From Candidatus Thorarchaeota archaeon (lineage in GTDB: Archaea; Asgardarchaeota; Thorarchaeia; Thorarchaeales; Thorarchaeaceae): a stretch of 7,249 nucleotides of DNA. Numbering within the stretch: position 1 is the stretch's first letter; each line of letters starts with the position of its first letter. Below, in pieces: positions 1 to 6,838 of the stretch. A program made the translations under genes and the position numbers. The stretch is taken from assembly GCA_016840385.1 (NCBI GenBank), contig JAEOSL010000145.1:1-7249 (forward strand), written 5' to 3'. Below the pieces are notes generated by a model, which did no database searches, had not been told where the DNA came from, and saw only the letters and a list, made by a program, of their open reading frames with translations.

Positions 1-1005
1 CTCATTTGCTTGACTACCCATCAATTTCACAACTGTTGGCCATGGAATAAGGACTGTCCGAGGTTCTTCTCTTTTAGCAGCATCAACCATCTCCTCCAAC
101 TGGCGATACTTTTCTTTCAGTTCAATTTCCGAATTCGCAGTGTATCCTACCACGGTACCGTAATCTGGTTCTCCATCAAAGTGCTTCACAGGATATGGCA
201 CTTTGAGTAGCATCTTGATTATAGATAGAGACTGACTGTCGATGTCTTCGAAATTGCCCGACCGTGTAATCGTCTTTAGCAAGTCTGTTGTTGCATGCTC
301 TCCAAAAGTAAATAGAGCTGCAAATCCGTGAACTTTCTTTTTCGGCCAGAGTTTCAATGCTATTTTCGTAACAATTCCGGTCATTCCTTGCCAGCCAGAG
401 AATAGACCAATAAGATCAGGAAGGGGGTATCTTCCAAACCAATTTCCATCGCCCATGATACTCGAACCAACTCTGACAAGTTCACCAGTTGGTAGAACAG
501 CTTCGAGACCATTGACGAAATCAGCCATTGAACCATGTGTTGTGGATAAATCGCAGAGCCCTTGAACTAGAGCATTAGCAAGAACTGAAGTGTAAGGTGG
601 AGCAAGAGGATAGGTATAGCGTAGAGTAGGATGGTGTTTATCGAGATGACGTTTAACATGGCCGAACGTTACTCCTGGTTCGATAACCATGTACATAGCA
701 TCTTCATCAACTTCCAGAATTTTGTCCATTCGTTTTAGATCTACAATAACCGCTCCGTCTACCTGAGGTATCGTGAGACCTCCAACACTTTGACCTGTCA
801 CGAATGGGATGAGCGGAGTCAGGGTTTCATTTGCGAGCTCGATTATTTTTTGGACTTCCTCAACCGTAGATGGCATGACGATCATCAACGGTTGCCTGGC
901 TGGATTCTCGGTCATATCAAAGGAGTAAATGTACCGTTCTCCTACTCCATCGGCAACGTATTTGGCCCCAACAATATTATCAAAGCGTTTCTTTAAGTCT
1001 ACCAT
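1..1005 (-). CDS. FAD-binding oxidoreductase, GlcD/VAO type (3' end outside window)
   Basis: The frame stays open from an ATG at 1005 to the left edge, giving 335 residues with no stop, so the C-terminal substrate and cap domain is missing. The visible part is a PCMH-type FAD-binding domain (FAD_binding_4). Residues 39-45 (PLMIVMP) and the following STVEEVQKII helix open the domain. VTGQSVGG (69-76) corresponds to the usual glycine-rich pyrophosphate loop. Then come VIVDLKRMDKILEVD (86-100), VIEPGVTFG (107-115), THGSMADFVNGLEAVLPTGE (156-175) and LIGLFSGWQGMTGIVTKIAL (198-217). The family oxidises hydroxy acids, alcohols or phenols using FAD, usually in the cytosol or loosely bound to the membrane. 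The substrate cannot be read from this part. LSTTHG replaces the ATNAGG-like motif typical of GlcD, so a divergent subfamily is likely. The ATG lies 4 bp after the SCP2-like gene, with only a weak GAAGTGAT upstream, so the two are probably cotranscribed. Confidence 0.88.
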   Translation of the reverse strand, partial: MVDLKKRFDNIVGAKYVADGVGERYIYSFDMTENPARQPLMIVMPSTVEEVQKIIELANETLTPLIPFVTGQSVGGLTIPQVDGAVIVDLKRMDKILEVDEDAMYMVIEPGVTFGHVKRHLDKHHPTLRYTYPLAPPYTSVLANALVQGLCDLSTTHGSMADFVNGLEAVLPTGELVRVGSSIMGDGNWFGRYPLPDLIGLFSGWQGMTGIVTKIALKLWPKKKVHGFAALFTFGEHATTDLLKTITRSGNFEDIDSQSLSIIKMLLKVPYPVKHFDGEPDYGTVVGYTANSEIELKEKYRQLEEMVDAAKREEPRTVLIPWPTVVKLMGSQANE

Positions 1006-1009
1006 ATCA

Positions 1010-1363
1010 TCACTTCAGAATAGTATTCATGAGACCATAGAATCGATAGAGTGCGATTAGATGTCTGAAACCCTTCACTTTGATTTTCCTACTAAAGATC
1101 GCTCGAATCATGGAAGTCTTTCTCTCTACTAATTCCAGTATTGTTCCGAATTCCATTTTGAAAATAAGAGTAGGTTCCTCAACTATTCCCGATTTGATAC
1201 TGATGGTTTCATCAAAAATGATAGATACTGGATAGTAATCGGTATCGAAAACCACTGTCATTCTCCAATTCTGCATCTTATCGCGCAATGCAGAATTCGC
1301 AATCTGGTTGTTAATTAATTTAGCAAGAATATTTCCAATAAAATCTGGAGGTTCCGTTAACAT
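1010..1363 (-). CDS. SCP2 sterol-carrier-like domain protein
   Basis: This is a 117-residue stand-alone protein matching the size of a single SCP2 domain. These domains form a hydrophobic tunnel that binds lipids, sterols or acyl-CoA. An N-terminal helix region (about 8-32) is followed by alternating strands: MTVVFDTD (35-42), PVSIIFDETISIKSG (45-59) and PTLIFKMEFGTILELVERK (64-82). The C-terminal part IRAIFSRKIKVKGFRHLIAL (86-105) matches the typical SCP2 ending, in which a small loop precedes a K-x-K-G turn and an amphipathic helix. No signal peptide or membrane span is visible, so it should be cytosolic. An in-frame stop lies seven codons upstream, which supports the ATG at 1363; no clear ribosome site precedes it. 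It sits 4 bp before the FAD oxidoreductase, suggesting lipid or hydrophobic substrate handling for that enzyme. The family call rests on pattern recognition, and the ligand is unknown. Confidence 0.72.
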   Translation of the reverse strand: MLTEPPDFIGNILAKLINNQIANSALRDKMQNWRMTVVFDTDYYPVSIIFDETISIKSGIVEEPTLIFKMEFGTILELVERKTSMIRAIFSRKIKVKGFRHLIALYRFYGLMNTILK

Positions 1364-1488
1364 TGAAATCAGGCTCGATAGTCAGTACGTTACAAACCAC
1401 CTCTTGAAGATACCTCTGTGGATAGTAACAAGGTACGAGGAGAGGTGTGTGAGAAACCGAGGTCTCTCACATCCACCTTCTAGACAAA
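1364..1488 (-). other. Intergenic region between the GNAT fusion and SCP2 genes
   Basis: This 125-bp gap holds the strong hairpin described separately near its upstream end. In the rest I see no convincing TATA box or ribosome site for the SCP2-like gene. A sequence complementary to one side of the hairpin (ACCTCT on the plus strand at 1412-1417, against AGAGGT at 1441-1446) could form an alternative pairing. The SCP2 gene may be reached by read-through from the large upstream gene. Confidence 0.5.
1443..1478 (-). terminator. Strong hairpin just after the GNAT fusion stop; terminator or mRNA 3' structure
   Basis: In the minus-strand transcript an 11-bp stem (positions 1471-1461 with 1458-1448, one G-U pair) closes on a very small loop. 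It is extended by a 5-bp outer stem (1478-1474 with 1447-1443) after a two-base bulge. The structure begins 10 bases after the stop codon of the large gene, as expected for a terminator or a protective 3' hairpin. No T-run follows on the minus strand, so a classical intrinsic terminator is doubtful. It could instead control read-through into the SCP2-FAD pair. Confidence 0.5.
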
Positions 1489-4400
1489 TCAAACGATTTT
1501 GTCAAGAACTTCTTGCAAGTCCACAATATCATCGAAACTGTTTGGATCTACAAGAAGAGCTCCAGTGATAGTTCGCTCCTCACCGGGTTCGAGCCAGTAA
1601 TTACTTTCAACTGCTCCGAGGAGTAGTACTTCTCCAAGAGTAGCAGAAATAATTCGAGCCGTATCATTGGCTAGCATAAAGCTGAAGCCTGAAGTACTCT
1701 CTTGACCGTCTGCAGGTTTGATCCACACTACATTTCGAGATGGGGTCACTGCCACTGGCGCCATGCCTTTCCTGACATTTGTAACGCTTCCATTCCATTC
1801 AGTAGCAATACTACCATTAGCCAAATGTTCATCCATCTTAGGGTCGATGAAGAATGATGGCCAGAACCTGATAGGGGCGCTAGTCTTGTTTGAAATAGCC
1901 CACTGGATAAGAACTATTGGACTTCCTGGTGCGGTAAGATATCGCAAATTGAAGTGTACTCCACGTGCCAACTGCTGTATTTTTCCGATCCAGCTAATCT
2001 CAACACCTTTCCACAAACCAGCTTCGTAACTCTTAGCAACCATAGATTCCTTATTCGTTCGAGCCTTGTCAAGATCTTCGCCCATATCTTCATCAAAAAC
2101 TAGTGGTTGGACACCGCCATAGTAATTGTCAAAGAAACCTCCAGGTTTGGGAGCTGGATTGGGAAAAGCACTGGTCATGAATTCAACTCCATGCTGATTC
2201 TTCAATGAAATCAGGCAACCTCCATAATCAGGAGATACTGTGAATTCAATTAGACCATTGTTCACACGGAAGACCTTTGTTTCCTGTTCGATATCCTCCA
2301 TGATTTCGACTTTCTTGGTTGATGATCCGAGTTGGAGAATCGTAAGTGGCTTAGAAGAATCCCAATCCGTTGCGAACTCAACTACACCTCTATGGATATT
2401 GAAAGAATCGCTGATTTTCTTGCTGGGACTCAGTTTTAGGTTGAATGTAGTATCTTGCATCAACTGAATGTCGCTTGATACCATTTCACCTTCAATAACT
2501 TCACTTGTTTCTGGACCTGGAATCTCAACAGAAGCAGTCCAACCTTCTGGAGCTTTGATGTTCAGTTTTCCCATAAAGGGTGCAAGTGTTGTCTTTGCAA
2601 GTGAAATTTGGGATTCCGCACTATCGAGATGAGGAATCACTATTGTCCCTACTTTCAGATCGACGAGTCGGCGTAATTCTTGCTCTCTGAGAGATTCAAC
2701 TTGGCTTTCGTATTTTTTCTTTACGTGCACCTTCCATAGTCTTTGAACATCAGTCCAATCCTGAGCTCCAAGAACAAACCAAATCTGAGATAATCTTCTA
2801 GTTTCACCAGGTTCCAATGTGACCATGGGGAATCCAATGAGAGCCATTTGACCATATCCTAAACGGAACTCTTCAACTGAGTCCATATCCCAAAATTGCC
2901 CAACAACTTTCGAGCTGAATTCTGATGCAACCCAACCTTCACTGTAGTCCGATGGTTCGCTAGTTACTGCAGGGTATGCATTATAGAAATTCCCGAGGTA
3001 CTCTTTCACTACACCACCAGATAACGGAACATACATTTCACCTCGACTGAATGAGATTCCTCCACCTCTTCCATTGAGTCGAAGTTGGAATGTTTCGCTT
3101 TCTTTGCTTGTATTTGTAGCCCAAACCTCATGCTTGATCAAACCGGTTCCATGTTCAAATGTTGCTCGGTCTTCAATGAGAAGAGGTCTATCTGGGTGAT
3201 TTGCTTTCATAGCAACGACAGTTTCTGATTCTGTTGAGGATACAGATGATTCTCGCTCAGCAAATCTGAAAGGATTAATTCCGAAAGGAGGACCTATCGA
3301 TGAACGTACTTCAAAACTGCCAGATTCTCCTCCATAGGGATCATTGGCTCTAAGAATTCCACCTTCAATAGCAAATGAAGCCATGAAATTTGTCGCTGCA
3401 ATAGCAATTCTTCTTCGTTTATCATCATGACCCACTGCGATACCTTTCTTACCCAAGCAAAAGATGGGTATACGGAATTTTCGAGTTGTAACCCTCTGTC
3501 CAGTTTGGGGAGTTATGTCAAAGGAGACCCAAAGATCGTGGGCACCTTCTTCAAGATCTTCGCCTGCAGATATATTGAGAATTGTTCCACCTAATCCTTC
3601 AGGGTCAAAAGTAATTTCACCATTTTCATTCTCTACATTGATAGGAACATCGATGCCATCAAGGATTATTCGAGCCTTTGCGTTATCCTTGATATTACTG
3701 ACAATAGTCAAAGGTATGGAAGCAGAACCTCCTGCAGCTATTCTACACTGACCCCATCGAGTAAGTAGGTCAACAGCGGGTTTAATCTTAAGTCCGGTTT
3801 GTAATTCTGATTCAATGGCATCAAGCTTAATTTTCGTTACAATATTCGAACCTTTTACGCCATCACGAAACAGTTCTGCTGTGGAATCTAAATGGAATGG
3901 AACTTCCCATGTGAAGGTTTCACCAGGATTGACTTTTTGCTTCTTGGCATCAGGAGCATCGAAAGAGAGTCCACTAAATCCAGATAATTTGACAGAAGCA
4001 TCAATAATCGAGTCACTACCGTTTTCAACCTCAAGTGTGTAAGTGTACGGCAATCCACACAGGACTTGATGTGAATTGACTCTAGCTTCAACACGAATCT
4101 TTGTATTTTCTAAAGTTCGTTCGATAGCAGTGATACCTCGTCCAACACGGTCTACAATGACGGAGAGTGAGTTCTCATTATTTGAAAACTCGTAAGGAAA
4201 TACTGTCAGCCCTTTATGCTCGAATTCATCAGGAGCCTGCACGGGTTCACGAACATGTGCATCATACCAATCACCGTTACCACTCAATGGAACAAAGAAA
4301 GGTGAACATAACGGATGTTTTAGAATTCCAGGAATATAGTCTTCCATGTGAACTCCACTAATCTCAGGATTCCACATCATTCCTATTTTCTTGTATAGCG

Positions 4401-4800
4401 GGACTGCTTTCATATTTCCAGCCCATGTATTGAGATCAACACGAGTGTATCCCTTTTCTAATGCTCTCTGAATCGATTCAAGCAATAGTTTCTTTCCAAC
4501 TTTCTTTCCTAATGCTTCTGGAGATACTCCTAGTGTACCAACATATGCGGCTTCTTTGTCTCTCCAATGAGCAAACAGAGTACAGCAGCCGATAGGTTTC
4601 TTACTCTCTTGATCAATGGCAATGAGAATTGCTAGAGCATCGGATTTCCCATACTGCTTCTTAACACGGTCCTCGGTGTATGGGACACCTTGAGTAAACC
4701 CGCCGGGCCATAGGTCATCCCAAGTGTTCCACATAGCAGCAACATCTTTCGCCATCGATTCGTCATAATCATGGATTTTGATTTCAATCTCTTTTATCAT
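1489..4800 (-). CDS. GNAT acetyltransferase fused to large beta-rich region with two mutarotase-like domains
   Basis: The 1103-residue protein starts with a GNAT domain (about 1-150): strands around AILIAIDQ and IGCCTLFAH, then the acetyl-CoA loop GVSPEALGKKVGKKLL (91-106), then DLNTWAGNMKAVPLYKKIGM (122-141), where N129 and Y136 sit in the usual motif B positions. The family moves acetyl groups from acetyl-CoA to amines. After a linker containing HPLCSPFF come two Ig/NEW3-like beta segments (about 235-345 and 345-450). Next are a mutarotase-like sandwich (about 470-690), another beta segment (about 715-835) and a second mutarotase-like sandwich (about 845-1100, with SPDYGGCLISLKN at 856-868). 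LEPGE-T/E-R recurs at 662-668 and 1070-1076, hinting at duplication. There is no signal peptide or membrane span, so it is probably cytosolic. Carbohydrate or glycoconjugate binding is inferred from fold resemblance only, and the acetyl acceptor is unknown. The ATG at 4800 follows a structured 218-bp gap. Confidence 0.85.
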   Translation of the reverse strand: MIKEIEIKIHDYDESMAKDVAAMWNTWDDLWPGGFTQGVPYTEDRVKKQYGKSDALAILIAIDQESKKPIGCCTLFAHWRDKEAAYVGTLGVSPEALGKKVGKKLLLESIQRALEKGYTRVDLNTWAGNMKAVPLYKKIGMMWNPEISGVHMEDYIPGILKHPLCSPFFVPLSGNGDWYDAHVREPVQAPDEFEHKGLTVFPYEFSNNENSLSVIVDRVGRGITAIERTLENTKIRVEARVNSHQVLCGLPYTYTLEVENGSDSIIDASVKLSGFSGLSFDAPDAKKQKVNPGETFTWEVPFHLDSTAELFRDGVKGSNIVTKIKLDAIESELQTGLKIKPAVDLLTRWGQCRIAAGGSASIPLTIVSNIKDNAKARIILDGIDVPINVENENGEITFDPEGLGGTILNISAGEDLEEGAHDLWVSFDITPQTGQRVTTRKFRIPIFCLGKKGIAVGHDDKRRRIAIAATNFMASFAIEGGILRANDPYGGESGSFEVRSSIGPPFGINPFRFAERESSVSSTESETVVAMKANHPDRPLLIEDRATFEHGTGLIKHEVWATNTSKESETFQLRLNGRGGGISFSRGEMYVPLSGGVVKEYLGNFYNAYPAVTSEPSDYSEGWVASEFSSKVVGQFWDMDSVEEFRLGYGQMALIGFPMVTLEPGETRRLSQIWFVLGAQDWTDVQRLWKVHVKKKYESQVESLREQELRRLVDLKVGTIVIPHLDSAESQISLAKTTLAPFMGKLNIKAPEGWTASVEIPGPETSEVIEGEMVSSDIQLMQDTTFNLKLSPSKKISDSFNIHRGVVEFATDWDSSKPLTILQLGSSTKKVEIMEDIEQETKVFRVNNGLIEFTVSPDYGGCLISLKNQHGVEFMTSAFPNPAPKPGGFFDNYYGGVQPLVFDEDMGEDLDKARTNKESMVAKSYEAGLWKGVEISWIGKIQQLARGVHFNLRYLTAPGSPIVLIQWAISNKTSAPIRFWPSFFIDPKMDEHLANGSIATEWNGSVTNVRKGMAPVAVTPSRNVVWIKPADGQESTSGFSFMLANDTARIISATLGEVLLLGAVESNYWLEPGEERTITGALLVDPNSFDDIVDLQEVLDKIV

Positions 4801-4803
4801 TCT

Positions 4804-4928
4804 TATACCAATCCAAATTGTTGTGGTTAGCTTCCAATAGGTTGGTCACAAGATATGTTATTTCTGAGACTAACTGACCAGCTCTGTGACCACCTATTTC
4901 ACAAAGAAAACTGCTCAGGTTTGGTATA
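4804..4928. repeat. Nested inverted repeats with a common centre near 4867
   Basis: Outer arms TATACCAA (4804-4811) and TTGGTATA (4921-4928) are perfect inverted copies, and they extend to 10 of 11 matches when the inner-side ATCC/GGTT bases are added. Inner arms AATAGGTTGGTCACA (4836-4850) and TGTGACCACCTATT (4885-4898) pair over 14 bp with one extra base on the left. A short GTTA (4857-4860) / TAAC (4871-4874) pair lies at the centre. All three levels are centred at 4866-4867. The DNA could extrude a cruciform, the RNA could fold as a long leader hairpin, or the whole could be a small element with terminal inverted repeats. If the outer arms begin at TACC, TA flanks both ends. Confidence 0.6.
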
Positions 4929-4932
4929 TATA
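4925..4932 (-). promoter_or_regulatory. TATA-box candidate for the GNAT fusion gene
   Basis: TATATATA is the clearest TATA-like sequence in the gap. Archaeal start sites usually lie about 25 bases downstream of the box. On the minus strand this would put transcription start near 4902 and give a leader of about 100 bases containing the inner inverted repeat. The bases upstream (CCTTTGC on the minus strand) are not a good purine-rich BRE, and the octamer is symmetric, so direction is inferred from the genes only. Confidence 0.4.
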
Positions 4933-4950
4933 GCAAAGGCACTTGTTAGG

Positions 4951-4965
4951 GTCACATCTTGTGAC
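4951..4965. promoter_or_regulatory. Perfect palindrome GTCACA-N3-TGTGAC, operator candidate
   Basis: GTCACATCTTGTGAC has perfect 6-bp arms around three bases. Its minus-strand form shares the 10-mer GTCACAAGAT with positions 4845-4854 on the plus strand, and TGTGAC recurs at 4885-4890. It lies 18 bp upstream of the TATA candidate, where an activator or repressor dimer could bind. As RNA it could also form a small hairpin after the adenosyltransferase gene, but no T-run follows. Confidence 0.45.
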
Positions 4966-5018
4966 TATCCCCTTTCCCTTCCGTCGCAATCTCATTTCAC
5001 TAATTGAAAGACACAAAC

Positions 5019-5627
5019 TTAGTTATCAGGTTCGCGAACATCATTTCTCGAAATGATTGTGTCTCCATCCTCTTCACGATTCTCATATCGTGCCATGACA
5101 AAGAGAAGGTCTGATAGTCGGTTGATGTACCTGATGAGTTCCTCGTTTACTGGATGTGTACTAGCAAAATAGACAATTCGTCGCTCAGCCCGTCTGCACA
5201 CCGTACGACAAACATGAAGGAAAGCGGATGCCTTTGTTCCACCGGGGATAACAAAGTTCGTGAGAAGCGGTAGCTCTTCAGATAGATCGTCTGCAATCTT
5301 CTCAAGGAATTCAACATCCTCCGCAGTGACTCGTTCTAATTTTCGCAATGGACTATCTGCTTCCAAGGACTCAGGGTTTGTGGCTAGTTCGGCATTAATG
5401 AGGAACAATTTCTGTTGAACATTATGAAGGTAATCTACAATCCGATTAGTTGAATGGACTTTGGCGACACCCAAGAATGTTCCAAGTTCATCGACAGTTC
5501 CGTATGCTTCTACGCGGGGATCATCTTTTCCGATTCGTTCTCCTGAGAGAAGGCCTGTCTTACCCTTATCGCCTGCTCGTGTGTAAATCCGTTTTGACAA
5601 ACTACCACCAGTTCTGATTTTCAGCAC
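5019..5627 (-). CDS. pduO: ATP:cob(I)alamin adenosyltransferase, PduO type
   Basis: This enzyme transfers the 5'-deoxyadenosyl group of ATP to cob(I)alamin, making adenosylcobalamin in the cytosol; the family acts as a trimer. At 202 residues it fits the single-domain PduO/MMAB class. TRAGDKGKTGLL (16-27) is the N-terminal ATP-binding motif and AYGTVDELG (41-49) holds the conserved Asp46. NFVIPGG (124-130) places Phe125 at the position that displaces the lower cobalamin ligand in Lactobacillus PduO. HVCRTVCRRAER (138-149) carries Arg141 and Arg145, and NRLSDLLF (169-176) carries Asn169, so the key residues are present. The listed start is GTG at 5627. A TTG at 5600 preceded by GGTGGT would give MSKRIYTRAGDKG, closer to the usual N-terminus. 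It lies 41 bp after the BtrH-like gene. No B12-dependent mutase or diol dehydratase is visible nearby. Confidence 0.95.
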   Translation of the reverse strand: MLKIRTGGSLSKRIYTRAGDKGKTGLLSGERIGKDDPRVEAYGTVDELGTFLGVAKVHSTNRIVDYLHNVQQKLFLINAELATNPESLEADSPLRKLERVTAEDVEFLEKIADDLSEELPLLTNFVIPGGTKASAFLHVCRTVCRRAERRIVYFASTHPVNEELIRYINRLSDLLFVMARYENREEDGDTIISRNDVREPDN

Positions 5628-5668
5628 TATAGATGATTAGCCTTTCCATAGGTGATTTTTCTGAAATC

Positions 5669-6832
5669 CTAAGAATCTGCCCATGCAAACAAACGTTGTG
5701 CAGCCTCCGTTTCTTTCTCAAAAAGACCATCTAAGATTTCTGGAACACTATGAATTATGTTATCGAACTTGTCTACTTCCAAAGTAGCATTCTTCATCAA
5801 AGATGGTATCTCTGTCAATCGTTCGGTTACTTCTTCTTGAGCAGCCAAACCTCTCTGTTCCATTTCCTCATTGTTTTGATAGTAAATCTCACGGATTCTC
5901 GCAAGAGATGGCATTTCTTCAGGAGTTAGTTGTACTGCAATATTTGACCAAATCTCACAGATTTCAGAATATAGTTTCGAAATCTTCAGGAGCTCACTGT
6001 CTTTCATCTCTGCCGATGCTTCCTTCAAGAATTGAGTATACATTCTCCGAAACATGGAACCACCACTCCCTCCAACCTCGATGTAGACAAAGTGTTCTAT
6101 CAATGCCTTAGCTATTGTTTCATTATCAGGTAGTATCTTGGGATAACGCAACAATTCCTTTTTCCATCTCAATATTCCCTTTGCGCCCATGTTTGAAATT
6201 GGAGGATTGAGCATGAAATCAGCATTCTCTCGTATAGCTAGTGGAATGATTTCTTCTAAGGGAGTTAGCTCCTGCGGCATAGAAACTTGCAGTAGTTTGT
6301 TCTTTGCTGGAAATGGATGATATTCTGACCCACGTGCCTTCTGAAGACGGGAAAGCGGAATTTGAAATGGTGTTGCATAACGGTCAGATACATACGCGTC
6401 ATCCTTGTTCTCATCAATTCCGTAGACAAGAATCGTGTGCATTCCAAAGTGATCATCTCCACCTAGGGATAGATAGTCAAGGAATCCAAGGTCAGCACAG
6501 ACCAGAGCGGGCTGATTCATTTCAAGGGTCTCTCGTAAGTGCTTGTGTGCATTCTTTGTGGAAGGGGATTTCAATACTTTCCATTCTCCTCCTAAGCGAT
6601 CAATAGCCAAACCAAGGATGGTTGGGAATCGACCACCATTCATTCCGCCGACAAAGGGAGTTACCATTTGCTTCATCTTCCAATAGATGAATCCTAATCC
6701 TGAGCCAATACCTACCAGCATCTCCTCAGAAATGTCATATCCCTTGTGATGTAATAGTTTCCAAAGGGAGCTAGTCATACAGTTCTTTCCGCCTGGAAGA
6801 TGCTCAAAGTCCAGCATTATTCTTTCACTCAT
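5669..6832 (-). CDS. BtrH_N/DUF4872 family protein, probable cysteine-dependent acyltransferase or peptidase-like enzyme
   Basis: This 387-residue protein matches the layout of proteins with an N-terminal BtrH_N domain and a C-terminal DUF4872 region. BtrH itself passes an aminoacyl group from a carrier protein to an aminoglycoside in butirosin synthesis. The N-terminal half has a papain-like pattern: GGKNCMTSSLWKLLHHKG (14-31) with the probable nucleophile Cys18, DDHFGMHTILVYGID (126-140) with His132, and AYVSDRY (146-152) with Asp150. The C-terminal half is helical and contains ISNMGAKGILRWKKEL (212-227) and GGSGGSMFRRMY (254-265), typical of the second domain. No signal peptide or transmembrane segment is seen. 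The ATG follows the PadR-like stop by 6 bp with GAGTAAG between, so the two are likely cotranscribed. No carrier protein or antibiotic pathway gene is in view, so the substrate is unknown and BtrH activity should not be assumed. Confidence 0.8.
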   Translation of the reverse strand: MSERIMLDFEHLPGGKNCMTSSLWKLLHHKGYDISEEMLVGIGSGLGFIYWKMKQMVTPFVGGMNGGRFPTILGLAIDRLGGEWKVLKSPSTKNAHKHLRETLEMNQPALVCADLGFLDYLSLGGDDHFGMHTILVYGIDENKDDAYVSDRYATPFQIPLSRLQKARGSEYHPFPAKNKLLQVSMPQELTPLEEIIPLAIRENADFMLNPPISNMGAKGILRWKKELLRYPKILPDNETIAKALIEHFVYIEVGGSGGSMFRRMYTQFLKEASAEMKDSELLKISKLYSEICEIWSNIAVQLTPEEMPSLARIREIYYQNNEEMEQRGLAAQEEVTERLTEIPSLMKNATLEVDKFDNIIHSVPEILDGLFEKETEAAQRLFAWADS

Positions 6833-6838
6833 TCTTAC

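Larger units (their letters stand above)
4801..5018 (-). promoter_or_regulatory. Structured control region upstream of the GNAT fusion gene
   Basis: This 218-bp gap contains a TATA-like octamer, a 15-bp palindrome and nested inverted repeats, each listed separately. There is no ORF worth calling. Immediately before the start codon the minus strand reads TTGGTATAAGA with no good Shine-Dalgarno match. The stretch from about 4966 to 5018, next to the adenosyltransferase stop, shows nothing but a pyrimidine-rich run on the plus strand. Confidence 0.6.

Noticed and set aside
1425..1435. GTAACAAGGTA, identical to a universal 11-base piece near the 3' end of 16S rRNA
   Set aside because: The match does not continue on either side and no other rRNA sequence is present, so it is taken as chance.
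1308..1568. Plus-strand 86-codon frame covering the gap between the fusion and SCP2 genes
   Set aside because: It overlaps both minus-strand genes, its product resembles no family, and the gap is better explained by the hairpin structure.
3464..4042. Plus-strand frames of 95 and 75 codons inside the large gene
   Set aside because: They lie antisense to a long, clearly coding frame and have the composition expected of shadow frames.
4951..4965. Intrinsic terminator of the adenosyltransferase gene
   Set aside because: The palindrome could form a short hairpin, but it is small, lies more than 50 bases after the stop and is not followed by a T-run; an operator is more likely.
5803..6606. Plus-strand frames of about 100 codons opposite the BtrH-like gene
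   Set aside because: The minus-strand frame carries recognisable family motifs throughout, so these are shadows.
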